From NCBI RefSeq assembly GCF_036884655.1, contig NC_088342.1, positions 31,433,501 through 31,497,500 of the forward strand: 64,000 nucleotides of DNA, given 5' to 3'. Every line of letters starts with the position of its first letter. The stretch's first letter is position 1. Positions 1-11,010 of this stretch are shown in pieces. Made by a program: the position numbers and the translations under genes. Below the pieces are notes generated by a model that searched no databases, had not been told where the DNA came from, and saw nothing but the letters and a program-made list of their open reading frames with translations. The DNA comes from Musa acuminata AAA Group (Eukaryota > Streptophyta > Magnoliopsida > Zingiberales > Musaceae).

Positions 1-1255
1 CCCAAAAATGACACAGTGATATGTTATGAATACAAGAAGTCGGGACACTTCAAAAATGAATGTCCCCAAGTGAAAAAGAAGCTTCCAAAGAAAAAGAAGC
101 CGCTCAAAGAAACTTGGGATGATTCAAGTGCATCTAAAGACAAGTAGCTAACCAACAAAGAAGAAGTTACATTAATGGCATTTGGCAATGAGGTATATAA
201 CTTAAACAAATCTTCCTTATCTTACGATGAATTACTCAATGCATTTAATGACATATTTGATGATTTTAAATTAGTTAGTAAAAAGTATAAATTGTTAGAA
301 AAGGATCATGCTTCTCTTGCTAGTAAATTTAAAAAATAAAAAAATGAGCATGGTGATTATATGTTAGCTCCTTTCACTAAGTGTGAAAAGTTAGATTCAC
401 CTAAGAAAGAAAATATTTTACTACAAAATATATCAAAAAAATTTAAAATATGTAACAAATTTTTAAACATGATCCATGCAACTAAGGGTCATATTCCTAG
501 AAAGGAAGAAATTAGCTTTGTAAGTAATACTCAACAAAAACCAACTATCTTCGTTAAAGGACCCATATTATAGTTTCACTTGGAAATAAATATATTTTTT
601 ATGATAGATTTGGACATTATGCCTATAGATGTTCATTTAAAAAGTATAGTTCACATAAATTAGTTTGGGTTCCTAAAGGAACCATGAATAACTCAATGCC
701 AATAGTTAAGATAGATAGATCTATTAATGAGGGACCCAAAGTTAAATAGGTACCTAAAAGAAAATTCCCTTTCTTGTAGATATGTTTACAATCAAAAGCT
801 AGAAGCAGAAGATGGTATCTCGAAAGTAAATGCTCAAGACACATGACCGAAGATCCAATACACTTCTCTAAGCTCACTAGCCAAGATAAAAGATATGTCA
901 CCTTCGGAGATAACAATAAAGAAAAAATTATTGGCAACCATAGGTAATAAGTCAAACATCTTGAAGATATGTTATTAGTATATAGTTTAAAACATAATCT
1001 ACTAAGCATTAGTCAATTATATGATAAAAGATATATCATCAAATTTGAATCTAATGCTTGTATAAATGAAATACCATACAAAAATATATCTATGATTGCC
1101 TTAAAACATAATAATGTGTATACTATTAATATTGATGATTTTTGTGATGAAACATGTTTTTCGGATTTAAACAATGATGCATGGCTTTGGCATAGGAGAT
1201 TAGGTCATGCTAGCATGAAACTAATCTCTCAAATTTCAACTAGAGAATTTGTAAG
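1..1255 (+). pseudogene. SIRE/Maximus-type copia gag-pol fragment (H)
   Basis: Degenerate coding sequence of a Ty1/copia element. It opens with a gag zinc knuckle whose second cysteine is lost (CYEYKKSGHFKNEC) and a lysine-rich tail, followed by a coiled-coil-like gag tail. The GAG-pre-integrase domain follows near 969-1255 (NLLSISQLYDKRYII, then WLWHRRLGHASMKLISQIS). The same order and near-identical motifs occur in element E on the opposite strand (36722-35121), which fixes the family. Stops and frameshifts break the reading frame many times. The fragment runs in from the left edge and is cut at 1256 by an LTR that starts inside the pre-integrase domain, so integrase and reverse transcriptase are missing here. 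Confidence 0.8.
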
Positions 1256-2075
1256 TGTTGAATCTCGGATTTTGATGATGAAACCAATTGATAGTATTTA
1301 TGATTTGATCTACATTTTGAGTGACGTAGGATGTTTCGATCAGGGAGAAACAATTAAAGCAAGAAGAATCATGTTGGGTTAGAAGAAAACATGTCAGAAG
1401 ATTGGAGGTTGGGCCGAAGGATCGGTCGACATATCGACAGAAGGCTTCGGGCCATGGATTCGGACATCGGGCCAAGAAGAGTGGATATTGCACTAAGAAT
1501 ATCGGAGTTGCAGAGGTCAACTAGCCGATTGGGCAATAGGCCGTAAGAGAGAATGATGCACCAAAGAATCGGATGAAGCGTCGATGGACCAATGACATGT
1601 CGGACGACATGATTCATGCTTAGTAATAATTGTCTAGATCGAAGTGTGTTTTTACATGTGCAGGATTAACTACGATAGCAAGGCATAAAGCAAAATGAAG
1701 TCCCGAAGTCAAGAACGCGATTTCGTTGGGATTTCAAGAGTTTGTCGGAAGTCTAGACATTCGTCGGAAGTTCTGCCAGAACCAACCGAGAAGTCCAGGA
1801 GCTTGCCAAAGAAGTTTGTCGGAACTCGCCAAGAAGATCGTCGTGAAGCCCAAAAACTTGCTGGGAGTCCACTGGAACATTGCCGAAAGATCGTCGGAAG
1901 TTCACCGGAAGATCACCGGAAGAAACTAGACTTACGGATTTGTTTAGCTTAGGAAATGTCTTAGAATTCGTAGTTAGCACATAATTGGGATTGGAATTGG
2001 GCCAACCCAATTAGAGGCCAATTGGGCCCATGTAAGAACTATGTTGGGCCAATTGGGTTGGTTTCCATTAACTTC
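1256..2075 (+). mobile_element. Truncated plus-strand Maximus-type LTR
   Basis: The sequence begins with TGTTGAATCTCGGATTTTGA, the same 5' LTR end seen at 2436 and 24010. It continues through the LTR body shared with elements A, C, D and E (TGCAGGATTAACTACGAT near 1660, then the GTCGGAAGT-rich stretch). It loses similarity around 2070-2080, before the palindrome-rich half and the LTR 3' end. No polypurine tract precedes it. It sits directly in the pre-integrase coding sequence of fragment H, so it looks like the left end of an inserted element whose remainder is gone. The right breakpoint is approximate. Confidence 0.65.
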
Positions 2076-2430
2076 TCCCTTTTTATTTTTAATCAAAACT
2101 TTACATGAAGAAAGAAAGTAAGGAGGAAAATCCATTGAGAACCAACTTTGTGAAATGATTTGAATCAAGTCAAAAATGATAAAAGAATTTTATTATATCA
2201 TGCTCCAATTTTCACAAGGATCAGGATATTCATGTGAAATCAAATCCTCACTCTTGCAAGTGTTCATCTCATACTAAAAAAATCATAAAAATTCATCCTT
2301 TATTAAGAAAGAATTCATGTGAAAGAATCATCATATAAAGGATAAAAGAAATTCCAATAAAAGAAATTTCATGAATGATTACATCAAATCTATTTCTCAT
2401 TAAAAATTCATAAGAGATAAATCCGAGATA
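2076..2430 (-). mobile_element. Left remnant of element E (3' noncoding region)
   Basis: AT-rich sequence without a gene. Read on the minus strand it resembles the 3' noncoding part of a Maximus-type element: AAGAATTCATGTGAA and GCAAGAGTGAGGATTTGATTTC match the reverse of the stretch near 23190-23290 in element A. It probably belongs to element E, whose coding part resumes on the far side of A at 32768. The 3' LTR of E is not present. Confidence 0.5.
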
Positions 2431-2435
2431 TGCAT

Positions 2436-3133
2436 TGTTGAATCTCGGATTTTGATTATGAAATCAATTGTTATTTGTTATCTAATCCATATGTTGAGAT
2501 AAGTGTGCAGGATTAACTACGATGGAAGTACGACATGCAGTAGGAGTTACGCTAGAGTCAAGACCATGATCACGTTGGGGGTTCGAGAGTTCGACGGAAG
2601 TCCAGACGGTCATCGGAAGTTCTACGAGAACAAATCCGAGAAGTCCAGGAGCTTGCCAAAGAAGATCGTCAGAACTCGCCAAGTGGATCATCGCAAGTCC
2701 AGGAGTTTGCCGGAAGTCCGCCGGAGCATCGCCGAGGGTTCATCGGATGTTCGCTAGAAGTTCGTCGGACGCTCGCCGGAAGAAGCGATTGACGCACAAA
2801 AGCAAGTTGCAGTATTAATGTCTTAAATATCGTAGTTAGCATGTAGATTAAGTTAGGAATGGGAGGTGATCCCATTAACTTAACTAGGGGCAATTAGGCC
2901 CTTGATAGACCCAAATTTGGCCAAATGGATCAGCCCATTCGGACCCAGAATTTCTGGCCGGCGGTGGCACCGCCTAGGAGCTCAGTCTCCTAGGAATGCT
3001 GGGTGGTGGTACCGCCCCTATCAGGAGGTGGTACTGCCTGAGCTCGATTTTCGAGCGAAGCTGAGCGGTGGTACCGCCTGAGTTCGGTCTCCGAGCAATG
3101 CCAAGCAGTAGTACCACCCAATTATGGCGGTAG
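2436..3133 (+). repeat. Element A 5' LTR, first part
   Basis: Left part of the A 5' LTR, matching the 3' LTR at 24010-24642. It ends in a cluster of GGTGGTACCGCC-like palindromes (about 2950-3120). The B insertion interrupts it at 3134 with duplication GGTAG (3129-3133 and 18458-18462). The LTR resumes at 18463. Confidence 0.85.
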
Positions 3134-4627
3134 TGCTAGTCATAGGTGCCCAGCAAGCAAATCACGTGAGTGATGGCACGTGTGACTTGATACAGATTTT
3201 TTTTCTTATTATATTTTAGCGTATATCACTTTATAACTATTGCATATATGCATATATATATATTGTGATGTCCTTGGATTTGTGCAATGGGAATCGGATC
3301 GTGATGAGATCACGATAATGAGATCGATTCACCTTTAAACATATATCCTAAATAATCCCGGTCATAGGTTACTCGAGAGGGACATCGTGATAACCGGATA
3401 GACTGGTGTGCTGTATACCCGTCCTTATGATGGATGCAGTTGGTCTCATAGCTGCTCGTGTAGGGACACTAGGGGTACAGTAAAGGTGCTCATTGGAGAA
3501 TGAGTTCACTGATTGATCCGCTTACAGAATGTTGGATGGTTGATGATGCCTTATTGTCAGACAGCGATTCCGTAGTCCTAGTGGTATATCTGGTCCTTAG
3601 ACTTGAGACACCAAGGATGTCCTGTATGAGTGCTCCACTCTTTGATACTAGACTTATAGGTTTGGCTATCCCAGATCTAGTACAACTAGTCATTGGGAGT
3701 GGTAGTCGACCTCACGAGGGCTATTGAGTGTCGATAGAGGATCGTCCACTCTCGGCGTCATGAGAGGAATATCCCATGTGTTCTTTCTCAGACATATCCC
3801 TAGCCAGGGTCATTCGGGTTGAGAGAGAAAGGTTTCTCTGGGAGAATCCGATTAGAGTGAGACTCGAGTAGAAACTGTATGGGTCTGACAGCACCATGCT
3901 CGATATACGGTCTTTGGAATATTAGATGGATGAGGGACTATAGGTACACGGTAACTGAGGACAGACAAATCCAATGGATTGGATTCCCCTGTATCGTTTG
4001 GGGACTACGGCGTAGTGGCCTAGTAAATCCGTAGTCGATGAGTCGAGTGAATTATTACAGAGATAATAATTCACTGAGTTAGAAGGAGTTCTGACAGATA
4101 TGACTCACGGCCAGCTCGATATTGGGCCTAGAGGGTCACACACATATGGTAGGTATTGCGATGAGTAGAGGTTCAGATATGAGATATCCGACGGAGCCCT
4201 TATCTTATTGGATGCAGATCCAATACCCACTAGGGGAGGACCCATTAGGGTTGGACAGGGGACCTCTATAAATAGGAGGGATTCAAAGCCTCATAGGCTA
4301 GAGCCTTTGCTTGCCTCTCCTATTCTCCTCCCCCTCTCCACCTCAGAGCAGGCCTAGAGTTTTGAGGAGCATCGTCGCAACCCTGCTGTGTGGATCACCG
4401 CTAGAGAGGAGGACGCTTGACCTCCTTCACCCTCTCCTAAGGATCTGCAAGGAAAGAGGGATATACGATCTCCCTAGGTAACACAATCTACTTTATACAT
4501 AGTTTTAAGTTTCACGGATTTTGGGCACCAATCTTCGCACGGCAACGAACATCTCTTTGGGAATCGGGGATTTTGTTTTCTTGTTCTTCCGCTGCGCATG
4601 TGATGTCGCCCCCAAGATTTCCCAACA
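3134..4627 (+). repeat. Element B 5' LTR
   Basis: 1494 bp from TGCTAGTC to CCCAACA, matching 16965-18457 almost base for base. A TATA box (TATAAATA, 4267-4274) follows CCATTAGGGTTGGACAGGGG, so transcription probably begins about 30 bp downstream. The small ORFs within it are also present in the other LTR and are not genes. Confidence 0.92.
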
Positions 4628-4645
4628 GTGGTATCGGAGCCAGGT
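4628..4645 (+). other. Element B primer binding site
   Basis: GTGGTATCGGAGCCAGG directly follows the 5' LTR. It is a variant of the TGGTATCAGAGC site that pairs with initiator methionine tRNA in plant copia elements, with A to G at one position. Confidence 0.8.
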
Positions 4646-6347
4646 TGTTCGTGCGAATGATTGGTTTTGAACTGCGTGTGTTGTGTTTAGGAAGAATTTT
4701 GACATCAAAATCATTGACGCAAAAATAAGGAAGGGCAGCAATAGTTGCTGCCCTCGATCTGCGTGCGTGTAGTGCAGCCGAAGGTGGGCAGCACAGGGGC
4801 TGCGTCTGCAACAGCTGGCCGGCGGCCTGCTTGCAGCGGGCTTGCGTCCGACGGGGCTGGCAGCCCCCGGGCAGAGGCGCATGTGGCTGCTTCTCTCACG
4901 GGGTGAGGCACCGCAGGGCAACACCGCCCGCAGGGGTGGTCGCCCGGCGAAGCAGCACGGCTTGCGGGCACTGCCTCGCGGGCAGAACCGCCCGCGGAGG
5001 CGGCGGCGCCCGCGGGGGCGCCCACCTACAGTGGCAGAACCGCTTGCAAGCAAGGGCAGCGCCCTCGCCCCGCCGCACATGCCGTCGCCAGCAGGGTGGC
5101 GGCGACGGCAGTAGTAAGTGGGAATTAGGGTTTTGGGCAAAATGATAGTTTTGCCCCTGTGAATTTGAGAAATTCCAGTTTCTATCTTGTGTCCAAATTA
5201 TAAAAATACCCCTATGAATTCAGAAATTCCCTATATGTCCCTGATTTCATAAAATATTAATTAATTAAAAGTTTTAGTTGATTATTATTTTTATTATTAT
5301 CTAGTAGTCCTACATGATGATGATTATTTATACATGTGATGTATGATGTGTGGACGGATTATCATGGACCGTGTGATGTGTGTACTTGTGATTATTATTA
5401 GTGAGGTCTGCAAGCCTCCATTATATTTCTCATTTATTGTCGGGTCTGCGTGCCTATGATTAAGTTGTAATCACATGAGGAGGCGTAGCGGGAGCGTCGA
5501 TGCAATAGTAGAACCAACGAGGACGAGATGGATGATCACAGGGCATGGAGATGCACCGTTGCACACATAGATCTTGATGTGAGTGATTAGGCCTACTAGC
5601 TCGGGCCTAATCACATTAGGTTGTGGTCCATTATCATCTGGTGTGATTGTTTATACACATACTAGATATGTATATATATATTTGCATGCGATGTAGATAT
5701 ATATTAAATATGTATATGTGTGACATGTCATATTAGGAGACCAAATCATAGAAACATCTCTCTCGATAATATTAAGTCGGTAAACGTGAGGCAATTAGAT
5801 TGACCCACGTGGCCTTCCATCGTTATAAGTAGGAACCGATTCCCGGTGTAGGTTGAGTTGGTCGAGTCCCTCGAGACTCACCTATATCGCGATTCGCTAT
5901 CTTGCTTACGACATAGAGATGTCACCGGTGACCTGAGGGCATGGTATGCTTGGTCGAGTCCCTCGAGGGTATATCATCAAATTAGACTCATCTTGTAACG
6001 AAGGTGTTGACTTAACGCAGCATCGTGGTTGGTCGAGTCCCTCAAGACCATGGTGATTCGAAGGCCGAACAGGACGAGAATCATAAGGAGTTGTGATCGG
6101 CAAGAGTTGCCTACCTTTTAGGCTTAGTGTGATTGGTCGAGTCCCTCGAGGTTACACTAAGACACTGATTGGATCCTGATCCCCACTAGAAGTCTGCCGG
6201 AGACTTCCGTTTCACGTGCTGAGGGTGTCACGTGACTCGTTAGTAAAATAGTGGGAGCATATTAAGATAGAAGTCCATATCTTGATAGTTTACTTTTTGT
6301 AAAATCTGCATGTTATTCATTTCTGCTGCATCTTTATTTTTTAGAAA
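4646..6347 (+). other. Element B untranslated leader
   Basis: 1.7 kb between primer binding site and gag with no credible gene. About 4790-5115 is strongly GC-rich and CpG-rich, unlike everything around it. ORFs on both strands there come from base composition and look like no known protein. After it comes AT-rich sequence, then the stem-loop array at 5849-6161. The long leader is probably transcribed as part of the genomic RNA. Confidence 0.6.
5849..6161 (+). other. Array of four stem-loops with a shared tip
   Basis: TTGGTCGAGTCCCTCGAG or a one-base variant occurs four times, with the inner hairpin TCGAG-TCC-CTCGA at about 5862, 5954, 6033 and 6138. Each copy is flanked by its own complementary arms: TAGGTTGAGT with ACTCACCTA (one bulge); ATGGTATGC with GTATATCAT (two wobble pairs); CATCGTGG with CCATGGTG (two wobble pairs); CTTAGTGTGA with TTACACTAAG (one wobble pair). 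The tip and the TTGG/GG or TTGG/GA internal loop are constant while the outer stems differ. That is the pattern of a selected RNA structure. The function is unknown. Confidence 0.75.
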
Positions 6348-7170
6348 ATGTCGCTTTCAAATCCCTTACGTGGCATACTTGATGTCAACCGCCTCAATAT
6401 GGATTAGCTCCATAACTTGAGAATTGTTCTCACAGCGGAGAAAATCGTGTACGTCCTTAATACAGTGATGCCTACGCCCGAAGAAGGGGCAAGCGAGGAT
6501 GAGATCGCTCGCTACGTGAAATACATTGATGACTCTACTCTTGCTCAGTGCTATATGTTAGGCTCTATGACTCCTGAGTTACAGAGACAATATGAAAAGA
6601 TGGATGCCAGATCCATTCTCCTACATGTCCGCAAATTGTTTGAGGAACAAGGAAGGACTCAGCGATATGAGATATCCAAGAGCCTCTTCCGCGCTAGGAT
6701 GACTGAGGGGACACCGGTTCAGAACCATGTCCTAAAGATGATTGAGTGGATAGAGAAACTCACAGGTCTAGGAATGGTCCTAGAGGATAACTTGTGTGTG
6801 GACATTGTGCTTCAGTCCCTACCAGATTCCTTTTCACAGTTCATAATGAATTTTAATATGAACAAGCTTGAGGTGACTCTCCCACTCCTCAATATGTTGA
6901 GGGAGGCAGAGAGTACTATTAAAAAAGAGAAGCCAGTTCTCTATACTAGTGAGACCAGAAAGAAAAGGAAAGCAGAAAGGTCCCTTAAGAAGGGAAAGGG
7001 CAAGGGCAAACCAGGTAAAGCAAAGGTTGCTAAGAAAGACCCAACAAAGGACAAAGGCTAGTGCTTCCACTGTGGTAAAAATGGGCACTGGAAGAGAAAC
7101 TACAAAGAGTACCTTGCAGAGAGGGCGAAATAGAAGCTTGGAGAAGCTTCAGGTACATTCATGATCAATC
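6348..7170 (+). pseudogene. Element B gag (nucleocapsid/capsid), broken
   Basis: Copia gag starting at the ATG in GAAAATGTCGC. A TAG near 6403 interrupts it early, probably replacing a tryptophan codon, and the frame is then open to about 7060. The capsid-like part includes [20 protein letters not shown] and [16 protein letters not shown] very basic tract ([20 protein letters not shown]) precedes the zinc knuckle CFHCGKNGHWKRNY, whose last cysteine has become tyrosine. Gag coats the element's RNA in cytoplasmic particles. The early stop and the damaged knuckle make this copy non-functional. A protease remnant follows (VLDTSIAYHIYN, where the family has LDTGSAYHI). Confidence 0.85.
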
Positions 7171-7337
7171 TCCAATTGTCAGATTTTTGTGATAGTGCAT
7201 TGGTATTGGATACCAGTATTGCTTATCACATCTACAATTTATTGTAAATTCTAGCAAAGCCAAGGGGAGATTGACGAGAGGAATATTGCATAAAGATTTG
7301 TTTATGTAAGACACTACTCCACATATCATGAATGTAA

Positions 7338-8387
7338 GTGTCTAAGAGGAAACGAGATGAGGTGAACAGTGCATACCTATGGCATTGTAGGCTAGGTCAT
7401 ATCCATGAGGGAATGATTCAAAAGTTGCTAAATGATGGATATCTAGATCTATTCGATTATGTGTCATATGCAACTTGCGAGCCTTGCCTTCGTGAAAAAC
7501 TGACCAACTCTCCATTTAGTGGAACTGGAGAGAGAGTCACTGAGCTGTTGGAACTCATACATAGTGATATATGTGGACCTATGTCAACTCATGCCATTGG
7601 TGGTTACTCCTACTTCATTACCTTTACTGATGATTTCTCAAGGTATGGATATGTGTACTTAATGAAGTATAAGTCTGAGGCCTTTAAGAAATTCAGAGAG
7701 TATAAGAATGAGGTGGAGAACCAGACTGGAAAGAGTATCAAAACTCTTTGATCAGATCGAGGAGGTGAGTACTTAAGTACAGAGTTTACTTAGTTCCTCA
7801 AGGACCATGCGATATTATCCCAATGGACACCTCCTTATACACCTCAGCTCAATGGTGTCTCTGAAAGGAGAAATCGTACGTTATTAGACATGGTACGATC
7901 TATGATGAGTTTCGCTGACCTATCTATCTTATTCTAGGGATATGCCCTAGAGACCGCAGCTTACCTTCTGAACAGAGTTCCAACTAAGTCGGTAGTGTCT
8001 ACATCATATGAGATATAGAAATGGAAGAAGCCTGATCTTAAGATTATTAAGATTTGGGGCTACCCTGCCCACGTTAAAAGATACAACCCCGATAAGTTAG
8101 AATCGAGTACAGAGCGATGCAAATTTGTGGGATACCCCGAGGAAACTTGTGGGTATTATTTCTATCATCTCGAGGACCAAAAGGTCTTTGTAGCTAAGAG
8201 AGAAGTGTTCCTTGAGAAGGAACATATTCTTGGCGGAGACAGTGGGAGAATGATAGAGTTGAGCGAAGTTGGAGAACCAAGCTCAAGCACCACTCTACAA
8301 CCCGAGTCTGTTCAAGTAACTAATACACAAGTTTCAACTTTACATAGGTCTGATAGAGTATCTCATCCTCCTAAGAGATATGTGGGA
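7338..8387 (+). pseudogene. Element B pol, GAG-pre-integrase and integrase part
   Basis: The GAG-pre-integrase zinc-binding region (LWHCRLGHIHEGMIQKL, then CEPCLREK) leads into the integrase core. All three catalytic acidic residues can be located: D in LIHSDICGPM, D in SDRGGEYLS, E in NGVSERRNRTLLD. Stops fall at about 7749 (TGA) and at TAG codons near 7792, 7936 and 8016, the last three in place of glutamine or tryptophan. The C-terminal region runs to RVSHPPKRYVGYI, where element D is inserted. The continuation of the polyprotein is at 15352. Integrase joins the element's cDNA to host DNA in the nucleus. This copy cannot. Confidence 0.88.
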
Positions 8388-8392
8388 TATAT

Positions 8393-10027
8393 TGTTAGGA
8401 CCGGAGTGGCACTAAGAGGGGGGGGTGAATTAGTGCAACGGTAAAGTATGATAAACTTTCGACGATTTAAACACTTACGGAAACTTCGTACGATAAAAGC
8501 AACATTTTGTTTGAAACCGTTTCGATTGTGTTTTAACTTGAAGGCATATGTAAGAAGGAGACAAAGAAGTAGAGCATCAAAATGAAGATGGTTTGCAGTA
8601 ATATAAATGACAATAAGATAAATGCAAACCAGAGAAGACGGTAGTTTATAGTGGTTCGGTCAATCGTGACCAACATCCACTCCTCTGATTCCTCTTCCGT
8701 CGAGGCCACCGGCATCCACTAATGATCTTCCTTTAGTAGGTGAAGATCAACCTCCTTCTTACAACCCTCTTACAACCTCTTACAAGTGGTTCACCCTTTT
8801 ACAAAGATTTCAATGAAAAGAAAGGAGGTGAACACTCAAGCTATTGAAGACAAGACTTTTCCTAAAGCTTTTCTCAACTTCTAGCTTCTCAAAATGTTGT
8901 GTTCTCTGCTGAGAAATGAGGGGTATTTATAGGCCTCAAGAGGATTCAAATTTGGGCTCCAAATTTTGAATTCTCTTGGGTTTCCGAGGCCAGCGGTGCC
9001 ACCGCCTATCAGTGTTTGACACAGTGGACTGGCGGTGCCACTGCCTAGTCAAGCAGTGCCACCGCCCAGCTCTCGGGTGCTGGGCGGTGCCACCGCCCAG
9101 TCTAGGCGGTGCCACCGCCTAGGCCAATTTAGCTCACTGGTTGGGCTCCAAACTTGGCCCAAACCAATCCGAACTCGGGCCCAATTGGCCCCTACTTGGG
9201 TTATAGGATTAACACCTAATCCTAACCCTAATTAACATGCTAACTACGAATTTAAAGATATTTTCTAAGCTATTACAAAGTCCGTAAGTCAAGACTTCTT
9301 CCGGTGAGCTTCCGACGAACTTCCGACGGTCTTCCGATAAACTCTCGGAAACCATTCTACGGACTCCCGGCAAGCTCCTAGACTTCACGATTTGATCTTG
9401 GCGAGTTCCAATGAGCTTCTTTGGCAAGCTCTGATCTTTCTCGGTGAGCTCCGCGAATTTCCAACGAACCTTCTGGCGAGCTTCCAAAAAACCCTTCGGC
9501 AAGCTCCCTACTCATTCTCGGCTAGTTCCGGCAGCATTCCCGACGAACCTTTGGACTTCCGTCAAACTCTCGAACTCGCAACAAATCCTTTGCGCTTGAC
9601 TCCGACACTTTGTTTTGCTTTATGTCTTCGTCGTTATCATAGTTAATCCTGCACACACAAGCCAAAACTCTACTCTGATCTAGACAATTATTACAACACG
9701 AATTGACATTCTCTTGCCCGGCACGTCATTGGTTGGTGCTTCGTCCGATTCTTCAGCGCATCGTCCTCTCTTGTGGCTTGTTACCCAATCGGCAGTTGAC
9801 CTCCACAACCCCGATATCCTTGGCGCAATTCCGCTCTCCTTGGCCCGATGCCCGACGTCCGAAGCCTTCTGCCGTCCAATATCCTGACGTGATATCCTCC
9901 GGCGCAACGTCAATTCCTCCTGCGTCAACTGTCTAGTCCTGATCGAGTAGACCTGCATCACTCAAAATGCAGTTTAAATTATAAACACATATCAAGTGGT
10001 TTCATCTTCAAAATACGAGATTCAACA
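8393..10027 (-). repeat. Element D 3' LTR
   Basis: It runs on the plus strand from TGTTAGGACCGGAG to GAGATTCAACA and matches 13734-15351. It contains a minus-strand TATA box (TATAAATA, 8924-8931) and a tight cluster of GGCGGTGCCACCGCC palindromes (about 8995-9122). A G-run sits about 20 bp from the terminus. The ORFs inside (for example 9209-9502) are LTR sequence and recur in the partner. Confidence 0.9.
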
Positions 10028-10045
10028 ATCTCCCCCTTTTTGATG
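10028..10045 (-). other. Element D polypurine tract
   Basis: ATCTCCCCCTTTTTGATG on the plus strand, that is AAAAAGGGGGAGAT immediately 5' of the 3' LTR on the minus strand. It is the plus-strand primer site for reverse transcription. Confidence 0.85.
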
Positions 10046-10359
10046 ATGACAACCACTTGATGACGGAGTTAACCTTAACTCCCGGAGTTTAAACAAACTC
10101 CCCCTATCAATATGCCATATTGATAGAACCTTGAATTCAAACATAATTCAAGTCATTGCAATATTCATCATGAATACTTGCAACACATCATCATGAACAT
10201 ATGCATAAACTTATGCATCACATGTCATGTCATCAACATACTTCTCCCCCTTTGTCATCAACAAAAATGAGAAGTTCTTACTCTTATGTGTTTAGAGATA
10301 AAAAGTTCCATACATTGCATGAAAAACATAGTATCAAATTTTATCATCATACAATCTAC

Positions 10360-11010
10360 CAATTAAAGATGTGTAAGTTTAGCATGTTTGCTTTTCTTGA
10401 GATAACAACTAATTGCTTCTCTTTAGACTACAAGCTAGCAATTTTCATGATATGCAAGTTGCAAGCTAGCAAATTTTTGCTTCCTTTGTAATGTTTGAGC
10501 TAGCAATTTTGCTTTCGTAACAAGTTAGCATGTTTTGTATTTTCAGATAGGCAAGATAGCACATTTGCTTCTTTTGAGATAGCAACTCTTTTGAGATAGT
10601 GATCTTAGCAAATTTTACATCATGCAAGGTAGCAATTTTTGTGATGTTCAAGATAGTATGTTCTTTCTTCTCTTTTGAGAAGTGCTATTTTTTACTTCCT
10701 TTACAAAGTGCAAGCTAGCAAAGTGTTTGAAAAAGTGAGCAAGTTTTGCCACATACAAGCTAGCAAAAATCTCGAAAGCAAATATAAGATAGCTTTCTTG
10801 TTGAAGTGTGTAAGCTATCGATTCTTGCTTCCTATTGTAATGTGCAGGTTGCAAGTCTTGCTTCTTGAGATAGGCAAGATAGTGATGTTCAAGAAGACAA
10901 CTTTTGCTTCTTGAAATAAGCAAGTTAGCAATCTTTGCTACTTAAGATAGGCAAGCTAGCAATCAAGTTTTTGCATCTTCTTGACTTGTGCAAGCTAGCT
11001 ATCTCCCCCT
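10360..11010 (-). repeat. Degenerate GCAAGCTAGCAA minisatellite in element D
   Basis: Many imperfect copies of GCAAGCTAGCAA alternate with TTTGCTTCTTTTGAGAT-like spacers at roughly 30-45 bp spacing. The equivalent place in element C (26620-27200) has the same kind of array. There is no ORF of note. Confidence 0.7.

Noticed and set aside
3490..3727. Paired ORFs of 67-75 codons, repeated at 17320-17557
   Set aside because: Both copies are in the B LTRs; shadows of each other on opposite strands with no domain.
4505..5140. 211-codon minus-strand ORF and overlapping frames in the GC-rich leader of B
   Set aside because: Open on several frames of both strands because of high GC content; arginine, alanine and proline rich without family motifs; lies between primer binding site and gag.
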